DNA from: Bacteroidaceae bacterium
GTDB taxonomy: Bacteria; Bacteroidota; Bacteroidia; Bacteroidales; Bacteroidaceae
Reading direction: 5' to 3'
Assembly: GCA_017466325.1 (NCBI GenBank)
Contig: JAFTUK010000038.1
Location: 1 to 56,387 of the forward strand
DNA length: 56,387 bases
Below the pieces are notes generated by a model. It was not told the DNA's origin. It did no database searches and was given only the letters and a program-made list of their open reading frames with translations. The first letter of the stretch is position 1; every line of letters begins with the position of its first letter. Shown piece by piece: positions 25,619 through 33,086 of this stretch. The translations under genes and the position numbers were made by a program.

Positions 25619-26098
25619 TTATTCTTGTTTTGCGGACTTGAACATTTGCAGGATGTTGGAGACGTTGAATGTGCCGGAGAATACTATCAGTACAGTGTCG
25701 TCGTTGTTTTCGTTCACCATCACTATTATCGAGTTGTCTTTGCCTCCCTTGTGGTAGATGTCTACGTTGTTGTCTTTCTCTGCTATCTGCATCAGCCTTT
25801 CGTAGGAGTGCTTTTTTATGATGTCCATCGCTTCGGACTTCAGGGACTTCTTTGTGGCTTTCTCCGATGTGATAACCTGTATGCTTTTCAATTTGCTTCC
25901 TATCTCGCTGATGTCCACTCCGTTGATGCTTGGCATGACATCAGTGCCGAAGAGTTTCAGCATGGCTTCGGATATGTAGACGTATGTCACGTCCTTTGAG
26001 TCAGCGAATTTGTCAAAAGGGTTGTCTTGCGCATTTGCGTTGATGCAGGTAAGTGCTATGATAAGAAAGGCAAACGCCTTGGCTATAAATTGTTTCAT
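25619..26098 (-). CDS. DUF4252 domain protein
   Basis: A 159-residue exported protein with a signal peptide ending NANAQ. The body has the DUF4252 pattern: FADSKDVTYVYISEAMLKL near the start, a central lysine-rich helix, and DNSIIVMVNENNDDTVLIVFSG near the end. Function unknown. In Bacteroidota such proteins cluster with ECF sigma factors; here it is the last gene of a four-gene unit (DUF4252, sigma, short membrane protein, DUF4252) and starts 1 bp after its upstream neighbour's stop. Confidence 0.88.
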   Translation of the reverse strand: MKQFIAKAFAFLIIALTCINANAQDNPFDKFADSKDVTYVYISEAMLKLFGTDVMPSINGVDISEIGSKLKSIQVITSEKATKKSLKSEAMDIIKKHSYERLMQIAEKDNNVDIYHKGGKDNSIIVMVNENNDDTVLIVFSGTFNVSNILQMFKSAKQE

Positions 26099-26099
26099 G

Positions 26100-26528
26100 T
26101 CATTTCAATGTTAGGGTGTTGTTAAGTGTGTGTCGTGTCTTGACCGTAATGTCTTCGGCTTTTTCCAGATGCCTCATCCCCTTGTCCAGATTGTATGCAA
26201 GCAGATAGAGTGCTTTTTCTGCCTCGATGCGTGCCAGTTCCGGGTTATCGAATGTGTCTCTGTGGGCAATGTCTACCTTGTCGTCAAGGGTTGTGATGCC
26301 GGCTATGCAGATGAGTGCCGAGAGGCATGCCGCTATGGCAATGTTGCGGTAAAGGCGGAATCTGGCGGAAATGCTTCTCGCGGGAGTCTTCGTTTCTGTT
26401 GCCGGAACGGTGTGTCTCTCCTCGTCTTTCGCCCATTGGTCAATTTTCATGGAGAGCCTTTCTTCCAATCCTTCGGGAATGTGGACTTCAGCGGTCCTTT
26501 CCAGATCCAGGTATTTCATTTCATCCAT
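26100..26528 (-). CDS. Single-pass membrane protein, probable anti-sigma factor
   Basis: A 142-residue protein with a cytoplasmic N-terminus (about 1-60), one helix (NIAIAACLSALICIAGI, about 63-80) and a helical outer part. The first 13 bp overlap the ECF sigma gene. Position and topology fit an anti-sigma factor, but no ZAS zinc motif is visible, so this role is inferred from context. A short EGLEERLSMKIDQWAKDEE helix near the N-terminus could bind the sigma factor. Confidence 0.6.
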   Translation of the reverse strand: MDEMKYLDLERTAEVHIPEGLEERLSMKIDQWAKDEERHTVPATETKTPARSISARFRLYRNIAIAACLSALICIAGITTLDDKVDIAHRDTFDNPELARIEAEKALYLLAYNLDKGMRHLEKAEDITVKTRHTLNNTLTLK

Positions 26529-27028
26529 GATTGTGCTATTTTGGTGAATTGTTCTTTAAGTTTCTCTCGTGTTCGCATCACTATCTGTCTGAGGTTGTTC
26601 TGTTTCAGGCCTGTGGCCGATTCTATCTCTTCGTAGGAAAGTTCCTCAATCACGTACATTGTCATTACATCCCTCTCCTTTTGTGGCAGGCGTTCGATGA
26701 GGCTTTTCATCAGGAAGGCTTCGTCCCTCCTTTCCGCTTTCGTGTCCGGACGGCCATGCTCCGCAGGTTCGTTGTAATCCTCCAGGGGAGCGGAGGTGTC
26801 GGGCGCTTTCTGCCGTACCTTGTCCAGATGGATGTTCTTCATCATTATGATAAGGTAGGCTTCGTTTGCCGTTTCGTGTTTGAGGAGGTCGCGCTTTTGC
26901 CACATCCGCATGAAGGTGTCCTGAAGCAGGTCCTCTGCATCCTGCACGTTGCCGGTGAACCCGAATGCCACTCGGTATAGCATTCTGTGGTAGGGCATGA
27001 ACCTTTCCTTGAATTCTTGCGGACTCAT
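26516..27028 (-). CDS. ECF RNA polymerase sigma factor
   Basis: A 170-residue group-4 sigma factor. Region 2 contains YRVAFGFTGNVQDAEDLLQD and the TFMRMWQKR helix. Region 4 has LPQKERDVMTMYVIEELSYE, ending in an EEIESATGLKQNNLRQIVMR helix-turn-helix. It directs RNA polymerase to a specific regulon and is presumably held by the membrane protein encoded downstream, with which it overlaps by 13 bp. The flanking DUF4252 genes are likely part of the same envelope response. Confidence 0.93.
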   Translation of the reverse strand: MSPQEFKERFMPYHRMLYRVAFGFTGNVQDAEDLLQDTFMRMWQKRDLLKHETANEAYLIIMMKNIHLDKVRQKAPDTSAPLEDYNEPAEHGRPDTKAERRDEAFLMKSLIERLPQKERDVMTMYVIEELSYEEIESATGLKQNNLRQIVMRTREKLKEQFTKIAQSWMK

Positions 27029-27052
27029 TGTCGGGTTTGATTTTTCAGTGCC

Positions 27053-27583
27053 TTACTCAGAACTGATAGTTATGTTTTTCTCTTCTTCCAGTTCTACCGC
27101 CTGCATCACCTCTTCCGCACTCATTTCGCCCACAATGTGTATAATGATGGTGATGCATTTGTTGTCCTTGCTTGTGTCTATGCGGATAATGACATCCTTG
27201 AATGTGCCGCTTTCCTCGATGCCATAATATTGGACAAGAGGGAAAAGCGTCCATGTGTCACTAAACATGTCGGTGACGTTGCTCTTCTTCTCATACAGGT
27301 TCTCGTAGCCATTGATGTTCTTGATGTTTTCGGTGAGGGCTTCTCTTTGTCGCTCATTCAGGTTTACCTGTAGTATTTCAACCTTTTCCAGTGTCTGTGC
27401 CACGGCAAACTCCATTGGGTCGATGTACTGCATTTTCTTTGCCTTCTTTTTGATTGCCTTGGTCATGTTCTCATACTCCGCCCCCTTTACTTTCCGATAT
27501 TGCTTCATGAGGTGGTCGGCATCTTGTGCAAAGGCGCTGCATGCCACTATGAGCATTGCCAGTGATAGGATAATCTTCTTCAT
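27053..27583 (-). CDS. DUF4252 domain protein
   Basis: A 176-residue exported protein with a signal peptide ending SAFAQ. It is homologous in layout to the one at 25619-26098: a lysine-rich helix near residue 45, then an EILQVNLNERQREALTENIK region and DNKCITIIIHIVGEMSAEE near the end. First gene of the unit, 24 bp before the sigma gene. Function unknown. Confidence 0.85.
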   Translation of the reverse strand: MKKIILSLAMLIVACSAFAQDADHLMKQYRKVKGAEYENMTKAIKKKAKKMQYIDPMEFAVAQTLEKVEILQVNLNERQREALTENIKNINGYENLYEKKSNVTDMFSDTWTLFPLVQYYGIEESGTFKDVIIRIDTSKDNKCITIIIHIVGEMSAEEVMQAVELEEEKNITISSE

Positions 27584-27817
27584 GTTGTCTGTGTTTGGTT
27601 TGCTAAATAAAAGTTCTCGTAAATTTACGTCTTCTATCTAAGCAAACGGGAATATTGCGCTCTCTGTTACAGGAAACGTACAAAATTTTCAAAAAAGTCG
27701 TGTGTTGTTATAACCGCAAATCGCTCATTAGGCTGTTGCACGCTAATGATGCCGTCTTTTGTCGCCTGTTCAAAAACAAAGGCTGTTACCATCGTAACGC
27801 TAATGGCTGGGTTGGGT

Positions 27818-27861
27818 AAAAGCAAAGGCCTCTACTTTGTGTTGTAAAGACCTTTGCTTTT
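27818..27861 (-). terminator. Hairpin after the LRR-GH20 gene
   Basis: AAAAGCAAAGGCCTCTAC pairs with GTAAAGACCTTTGCTTTT, allowing G-T pairs. It sits 14 bp past the stop. The T-run is short on the minus strand, so it is a weak terminator or an RNA-end structure. The 291-bp gap 27584-27874 otherwise shows nothing. Confidence 0.6.
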
Positions 27862-27874
27862 GATTCTTCTATGT

Positions 27875-29950
27875 TTACGGGTTTGCCGTGCAGATGCCAC
27901 GGTGGTGCATGTCGCGGCTGATGCGGGCAAGACGCTTCAGAAAGTCCTGATAGTCGCGGTTCTCCTGCCGGCTCCATCCTGCCTCGCTGAGTGCCAGGGC
28001 ACGGGGGAAGGCCATGTAGTAGAGGCGCTCGGTGGAGTTGATGCACTCGCTCCACAGGGTGCCTGCCACGCCGAAGAGGTTGTTGGCCTCGAAGTCCTTG
28101 CCGTATCCCCATGCAGGGTCAAGTCTGTAGGTCTGTGCCAGGGAGGTTACGGGCATGCCCCAGTTCACCTCCGGCATGTCGCCCTTGGCGGCAGGGTAGT
28201 CGAGATAGCAATGCTCGCCGGGGCAAAGCATGATTTTTGCGTTGCAGCGTATGGCCGCATCAATGGCCGTGGCGGTAAGTCCGTGACGCCATGCGAAGAC
28301 GATGCAGCCGGGCTGTATCTCGTGGAAATCGGTTTCGTACCAGAACATGGGCGTCTTGTCCAACTTCCTGTGCAGGAAGTCGATGACACGGTCGAACATG
28401 TACTTCTGCAACCTCCAGTTGTCGTTTCTGGAACCCGGTTTGGGCTTGGTGTCGGGAGAGGACATTATGTCCTTCAGCAATGCCTGGCAACTCTCGCACC
28501 CCGACCAGCACTCAAGCGGGGGATTGCCCGCCTCGTCGCCCCCAAGGTGTACGTACTTTGAGGTAAAGACGGAGGATAGTTCAGTGAAGACGTTCTCCAG
28601 GAACTCGTAGGTGAACTCGTTGCTGGGACAAAGCAGGTTGTCGGATACTCCGCAGGTGGTGCGTATGGGCAACTGTACGGCTCCGCACGTCAGTTCGGGG
28701 TAGCAATGTATGGCCGCCACCTGATGGCCGGGCATCTCTATTTCGGGGATTATCTCCACATGGTATTGCGAGGCGAAGACAACCAGTTCCTTCATCTGCT
28801 CCTGGGTGTAGAAACCGCCTATGGGCATCTGCATGTCGTCCATGCCAACACGGAAACTTCCCAGTTCCGTCAGACGGGGGTTCTTCTTTATCTCTATGCG
28901 CCATGCCTGGTCATCGGTAAGGTGCAGGTGCAGAGCATTCATCTTGTATCTGGCCATCTCCACCACCATGCCCTTCAGGTCCTCGAAGGGGATGAATATG
29001 CGGCAGGGGTCGACCATCAGTTCGCGCATCCCGGTACGTGGGCTGTCCTCTACGGTTACGGCATTGAGGTATGCCAGCCTTCCGCCCTCCTGCTCGGGGA
29101 CAAGCATCTGGTCGAGGGTCATTATACCATAGAACACACCCGTGGCATCGGCACCTGTGATGGAGATGCCATCTTCGTCAATGACAAGCCTGTAGGCCTC
29201 CTTGCCGCCAATCTTGTTGTCAATGCCGAGGGTGATGGGGCACTTGCCCTTGTTGAAGTTCTTGATGCCGAGCCTATGGCCCAAAACTTCCTTGAGGCGC
29301 TCCTGCTCGTTGACCAGGGATGCCGGTGCAATTATCTTTCCCAAAGACTTGGTGCTGAGCGTCTTGCCGGAATGGTAGACGATACGGTTGGGCACTGGGA
29401 TGATGGCATACTCGTCGGGGCATTGTTCGGCCACGGTTCTGGGTTTCTTGAAAAAACGATCCCAGTTGGGGGCGCTCTTGTAAGCCTTCTTGGAACCCTT
29501 TGGCACGACGAGTCTTATCTTGCTGACGTCCACTCCGCTGAAGGCGTCCTCTGCCAATAGGGGTGGGGTGGGGGCGAGGACGGTGAGGGTCTTCAGGCCT
29601 GTGCAATTACCGAAAGCGCGGCTCTCTATCCTCTCGGTTCCGGCAGGCAGGATGAGGCTCTCAATGCTGTCGCAGGCAAACAGAGCCTGGCTCCCAATGA
29701 TGCGGAGTTTGTCGGGAAAGACAATTTTCTTCAGCCTGTGGCGTGAGTGCAGGGCATTTTGCCTGATGCTGTCGCAATCGGCCAGACTCATGTCCAGTTC
29801 CTCCATGTTCCAGTGCAGGTCGCGCAACTGGCGGAAATCGTCGTTCCAACCTCCACAACGGAAGGCGCCTTCCTTTTTCACAATCTGTGCCTGTGCCAGC
29901 GTGCCTGCAAGGGCGAGCATGGCAATGAGCAGTGTCAAGCACTTCTTCAT
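27875..29950 (-). CDS. Beta-N-acetylhexosaminidase (GH20) with N-terminal BspA-like leucine-rich repeats
   Basis: A 691-residue secreted enzyme. After a signal peptide (about 1-21) come BspA-type leucine-rich repeats (about 45-155; SIESLILPAGTERIESRAF, then NCTGLKTLTV). A GH20b domain follows (about 175-310), then the GH20 barrel (about 310-680). The catalytic pair is D472-E473 in HLGGDEAGN, and HLTDDQAWRIEIK near 345 is the usual substrate-site block. It removes terminal GlcNAc/GalNAc from glycans. The leucine-rich front end suggests attachment to a surface or host protein. It is divergent from the purH-like gene across a 133-bp promoter region. Confidence 0.93.
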   Translation of the reverse strand: MKKCLTLLIAMLALAGTLAQAQIVKKEGAFRCGGWNDDFRQLRDLHWNMEELDMSLADCDSIRQNALHSRHRLKKIVFPDKLRIIGSQALFACDSIESLILPAGTERIESRAFGNCTGLKTLTVLAPTPPLLAEDAFSGVDVSKIRLVVPKGSKKAYKSAPNWDRFFKKPRTVAEQCPDEYAIIPVPNRIVYHSGKTLSTKSLGKIIAPASLVNEQERLKEVLGHRLGIKNFNKGKCPITLGIDNKIGGKEAYRLVIDEDGISITGADATGVFYGIMTLDQMLVPEQEGGRLAYLNAVTVEDSPRTGMRELMVDPCRIFIPFEDLKGMVVEMARYKMNALHLHLTDDQAWRIEIKKNPRLTELGSFRVGMDDMQMPIGGFYTQEQMKELVVFASQYHVEIIPEIEMPGHQVAAIHCYPELTCGAVQLPIRTTCGVSDNLLCPSNEFTYEFLENVFTELSSVFTSKYVHLGGDEAGNPPLECWSGCESCQALLKDIMSSPDTKPKPGSRNDNWRLQKYMFDRVIDFLHRKLDKTPMFWYETDFHEIQPGCIVFAWRHGLTATAIDAAIRCNAKIMLCPGEHCYLDYPAAKGDMPEVNWGMPVTSLAQTYRLDPAWGYGKDFEANNLFGVAGTLWSECINSTERLYYMAFPRALALSEAGWSRQENRDYQDFLKRLARISRDMHHRGICTANP

Positions 29951-29977
29951 TTCTGTCTTTATTGGTTATTGTTGATG

Positions 29978-30036
29978 CAAAGATATAAATTAAAGTGTAG
30001 ACTTGACCATAATTTGATAAAAAAGATGTATCTTTG
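29978..30036. promoter_or_regulatory. Divergent -7 elements for GH20 and the purH-mre unit
   Basis: TATCTTTG occurs on the minus strand at 29978-29985 (28 bp before the GH20 ATG) and on the plus strand at 30029-30036 (48 bp before the cyclohydrolase ATG). Neither has a clean TTG at 19-20 nt. Confidence 0.5.
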
Positions 30037-30083
30037 CACACATCTTTAATATAAGGGAAAATAACAATAAAATAAATAGCGAA

Positions 30084-30677
30084 ATGTCACAGACAAGAAA
30101 GATCAAGCGCGCTTTGGTAAGCGTATTCCACAAGGACGGTCTCGATGAAATTCTCCGCACTTTGCACGCTCAGGGCGTGGAACTGTTGAGCACCGGCGGC
30201 ACACAGTCCTTCATCGAGAGCCTTGGTATCCCCTGCGTGAAGGTAGAGGACGTTACAACATATCCCAGCATCCTGGGCGGTCGTGTGAAGACCCTGCATC
30301 CCAAGGTGTTCGGCGGCATCCTGGGCCGTCGTGACCTGGAGGGCGACCGTCAGCAGATGGAGCAGTACGAGATTCCCGAGATAGACCTGGTTATCGTTGA
30401 CCTCTATCCCTTCGAGCAGACCGTGGCCAGCGGTGCAAGCGAGGCAGATATCATCGAGAAGATTGATATAGGCGGCATCAGCCTGATCCGTGCCGGAGCA
30501 AAGAACTTCAACGACGTCATCATCGTGCCCAGCAAGGCAGAGTACCAGCCCCTGTTGGACCTGCTCCAGAAGAAGGGCGGCGAGAGCGACATCGAGGACC
30601 GCAAGTGGTTTGCCGCACAGGCCTTCGGCGTGAGCAGTCACTATGATACTGCCATTCACGAGTATTTCACCAAGTAA
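30084..30677 (+). CDS. Stand-alone IMP cyclohydrolase (N-terminal PurH domain)
   Basis: A 197-residue protein equal to the MGS-like IMP cyclohydrolase half of PurH: ALVSVFHKDGLDEI, STGGT (about 37-41), then VKTLHPKVFGGILGRRD (about 68-84). It closes FAICAR to IMP, the last purine step. The AICAR formyltransferase half (about 310 residues in the fused enzyme) is missing and does not follow; mreB begins 30 bp later. The protein ends cleanly at a natural domain border, so this is a separate gene rather than a truncation. A partner formyltransferase is expected elsewhere in the genome. Confidence 0.9.
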   Translation: MSQTRKIKRALVSVFHKDGLDEILRTLHAQGVELLSTGGTQSFIESLGIPCVKVEDVTTYPSILGGRVKTLHPKVFGGILGRRDLEGDRQQMEQYEIPEIDLVIVDLYPFEQTVASGASEADIIEKIDIGGISLIRAGAKNFNDVIIVPSKAEYQPLLDLLQKKGGESDIEDRKWFAAQAFGVSSHYDTAIHEYFTK

Positions 30678-30707
30678 CCATCGTCAGCAACCGGAACATA
30701 CGCATAA

Positions 30708-31727
30708 ATGGGATTCTTTAGTTTTACCAAAGAAATAGCCATGGACTTGGGTACTGCCAACACCATCATCATCAGTGATGGCAAGGTGTTGGTGGACGAA
30801 CCCAGCGTGGTTGCATTGGACCGCCGTACGGAGAAGATGATTGCCGTGGGCGGCAAGGCCAAGATGATGTACGAGAAGACCAACCCCGACATCCGCACCA
30901 TCCGTCCTTTGCGCGACGGTGTGATTGCAGACTTCAATGCCTGCGAGCAGATGATGCGTGGTCTTATCAAGAAGATTCATACCGGCACGCACCTGTTCAC
31001 CCCCTCCCTGAAGATGGTCATCGGTGTGCCCAGCGGTTCTACAGAAGTGGAACTGCGTGCCGTGCGCGACAGTGCCGAGCATGCCGGCGGACGTGAGGTG
31101 TATCTCATCTACGAACCCATGGCAGCAGCCATAGGCATCGGTTTGGATGTCCTCGCTCCCGAGGGCAACATGATAGTGGACATAGGTGGCGGTAGCACAG
31201 AGATTGCCGTTATCAGTCTTGGTGGTATCGTGGCCGACAAGAGTCTTCGTGTGGCAGGTGACGAACTCACCGCCGACATCCAGGAATACATGTCGCGCCA
31301 GCACAACGTGAAGGTCAGCGAACGTATGGCCGAGCGTATCAAGATTAACGTGGGCGCCGCTCTTACCGACCTTGGCGACGAGGCTCCCGAGGACTATATC
31401 GTGCATGGTCCTAACCGTATTACGGCTCTGCCCATGGAGGTGCCCGTATGCTATCAGGAGATAGCGCGTTGTCTGGAGAAGACGGTTGCAAAGATCGAGA
31501 CCGCCATCCTGCAGGCATTGGAGGAAACTCCCCCCGAACTGTATGCCGACATCGTGCACAACGGCATCTATCTGGCCGGTGGCGGTGCATTGCTGAAGGG
31601 TTTGGCACGCCGACTGACAGACAAGATAAACATCCCCTTCCACGTGGCCGAGGACCCTCTGCATTGCGTGGCCAAGGGTACGGGTATCGCACTGAAGCAC
31701 ATACAGGAGTTCTCGTTCTTGATGTAA
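30708..31727 (+). CDS. mreB: Rod shape-determining protein MreB
   Basis: A 339-residue actin homologue of normal length. It has the phosphate-1 motif MDLGTANTII (about 11-20), the conserved EPSVVALDRRT and IRPLRDGVIADF, phosphate-2 DIGGGSTEIAVISLGGI (about 158-174), and the adenosine motif LAGGGALLKGL (about 288-298). It forms membrane filaments that position the elongasome, whose other genes follow in order. It is probably transcribed with the cyclohydrolase gene 30 bp upstream. Confidence 0.98.
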   Translation: MGFFSFTKEIAMDLGTANTIIISDGKVLVDEPSVVALDRRTEKMIAVGGKAKMMYEKTNPDIRTIRPLRDGVIADFNACEQMMRGLIKKIHTGTHLFTPSLKMVIGVPSGSTEVELRAVRDSAEHAGGREVYLIYEPMAAAIGIGLDVLAPEGNMIVDIGGGSTEIAVISLGGIVADKSLRVAGDELTADIQEYMSRQHNVKVSERMAERIKINVGAALTDLGDEAPEDYIVHGPNRITALPMEVPVCYQEIARCLEKTVAKIETAILQALEETPPELYADIVHNGIYLAGGGALLKGLARRLTDKINIPFHVAEDPLHCVAKGTGIALKHIQEFSFLM

Positions 31728-31738
31728 TTTATAACAAG

Positions 31739-31764
31739 GCCTCATCCATTCGCGTGGATGAGGC
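31739..31764 (+). promoter_or_regulatory. Hairpin between mreB and mreC
   Basis: GCCTCATCCA pairs exactly with TGGATGAGGC around TTCGCG, 12 bp after the mreB stop and 10 bp before the mreC ATG. No T-run follows, so it is more likely an mRNA processing or stability element than a terminator. Confidence 0.6.
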
Positions 31765-31773
31765 TTGCGTCAC

Positions 31774-32595
31774 ATGCAGGGCATCATAGATTGGATTCGC
31801 AGGAACACGCACTGGTTGGTACTTCTTCTTCTGGAGAGTATCAGCCTTGCTTTGTTGGTGTCGTTCAACGGCTATCAGGGCAGTGTGTGGTTCTCCGGTG
31901 CCAATCGTGTGGTGGGGCAGGTTCAGGAGTGGCAGCAGGAGTGTCTGGCATATTTGCACCTGGGCACGCTGAATGCCGAACTCACGTCAAGAAACCTTCA
32001 ACTCGAACGTGAACTGGAGGTGCTCCGCAACGAGGTGAATGAACTGAGGCATGACAGTTCCTATACGGAGCGAACCTTGGCCGCCAAGTTGCGTGATCTG
32101 CCTGTATTGCCGGCGCGCGTGGTGGGCAATAGCATCACTTTGCGCGACAATTACATTACCATAGACAAGGGCGCCAAGGACGGAGTCAGACCCAAGATGG
32201 GCGTTGTGTGCGGAACGGGTGTTGTGGGAATCGTCTCGCAGGTGACCGACCATTATGCCGTTGTCATGTCCGTGCTCAACAGCAAGTCGAGCGTGTCATG
32301 CCGTCTGCGTGGAAGCAGTTATTTCGGCTACTTGCACTGGTATGGCGGTAATGTCCTGTGCGCAAGCCTCGATGATGTCCCGCGCCATGCCAACTTCAAG
32401 GTGGGCGATGCCGTAGAGACGAGCGGTTTCAGCAATGTCTTCCCCCCGGGCATATTCGTGGGCAGGATAATACAGATACGTGACAGCAGGGACGGACTCA
32501 GTTACCAACTGACGGTGCAACTCTCCTCGGACCTTGCCAACATACGTGATGTGGCGGTAATTCTGAACGATCATGATACAGACATTGTTCCATAG
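31774..32595 (+). CDS. mreC: Rod shape-determining protein MreC
   Basis: 273 residues from the ATG at 31774; a TTG at 31765 is in frame but less likely. A single helix near 15-35 (HWLVLLLLESISLALLVSF) is followed by a coiled coil (about 65-105, RNLQLERELEVLRNEVNELR) and the beta-barrel domain (LPARVVGNSITLRDNYITID onward). It links MreB filaments to the periplasmic wall synthases. The 3' end overlaps mreD by 23 bp. Confidence 0.95.
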   Translation: MQGIIDWIRRNTHWLVLLLLESISLALLVSFNGYQGSVWFSGANRVVGQVQEWQQECLAYLHLGTLNAELTSRNLQLERELEVLRNEVNELRHDSSYTERTLAAKLRDLPVLPARVVGNSITLRDNYITIDKGAKDGVRPKMGVVCGTGVVGIVSQVTDHYAVVMSVLNSKSSVSCRLRGSSYFGYLHWYGGNVLCASLDDVPRHANFKVGDAVETSGFSNVFPPGIFVGRIIQIRDSRDGLSYQLTVQLSSDLANIRDVAVILNDHDTDIVP

Positions 32596-33082
32596 GCTGG
32601 GACTCATGTTCCTGGTGATGCTGTTGCAGGTTCTTGTGTGCAATCACATAAACCTGTGGGGGTATGCCGTGCCGTTGCTGGGAGTGATGGTACTGTTCCA
32701 TGTACCCCTGAATGCCGGACGTATAGGCAACATGTTCATGGCTTTCTTCACCGGTCTTGTGCTCGATGCCTTCAGCAATACACCGGGTGTTGCGGCCGGT
32801 GCCATGACCTTCACCGCCTTTGTACAGCATCCCCTCCTGCATGCCATGGCACCCAAGGATGCCGTGGAGGATGCCATCCCCAGTGCTGGACTGATGGGCA
32901 GGTACACGTATTTTGCGTACATTGCCATACTGATGGCCGTGCATCACATGGTGTATTTCATGTTCGAGGCCTTTACGTTTTTCAATGCCCTGGACCTGTT
33001 CCTGCGCTTCCTCGGAAGTTATGTCTTGTCCATGTTGCTGGCATTGTCCATAGAAATGATGTTGTCGTCCAAGGAGAAATAG
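32573..33082 (+). CDS. mreD: Rod shape-determining protein MreD
   Basis: A 169-residue integral membrane protein with about five helices and the family-like sequence MFMAFFTGLVLDAFSNTPG near residues 55-73. It belongs to the elongasome with MreC, whose gene it overlaps by 23 bp. The PBP2 gene starts 4 bp after its stop. Confidence 0.93.
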   Translation: MIQTLFHRLGLMFLVMLLQVLVCNHINLWGYAVPLLGVMVLFHVPLNAGRIGNMFMAFFTGLVLDAFSNTPGVAAGAMTFTAFVQHPLLHAMAPKDAVEDAIPSAGLMGRYTYFAYIAILMAVHHMVYFMFEAFTFFNALDLFLRFLGSYVLSMLLALSIEMMLSSKEK

Positions 33083-33086
33083 ACTT

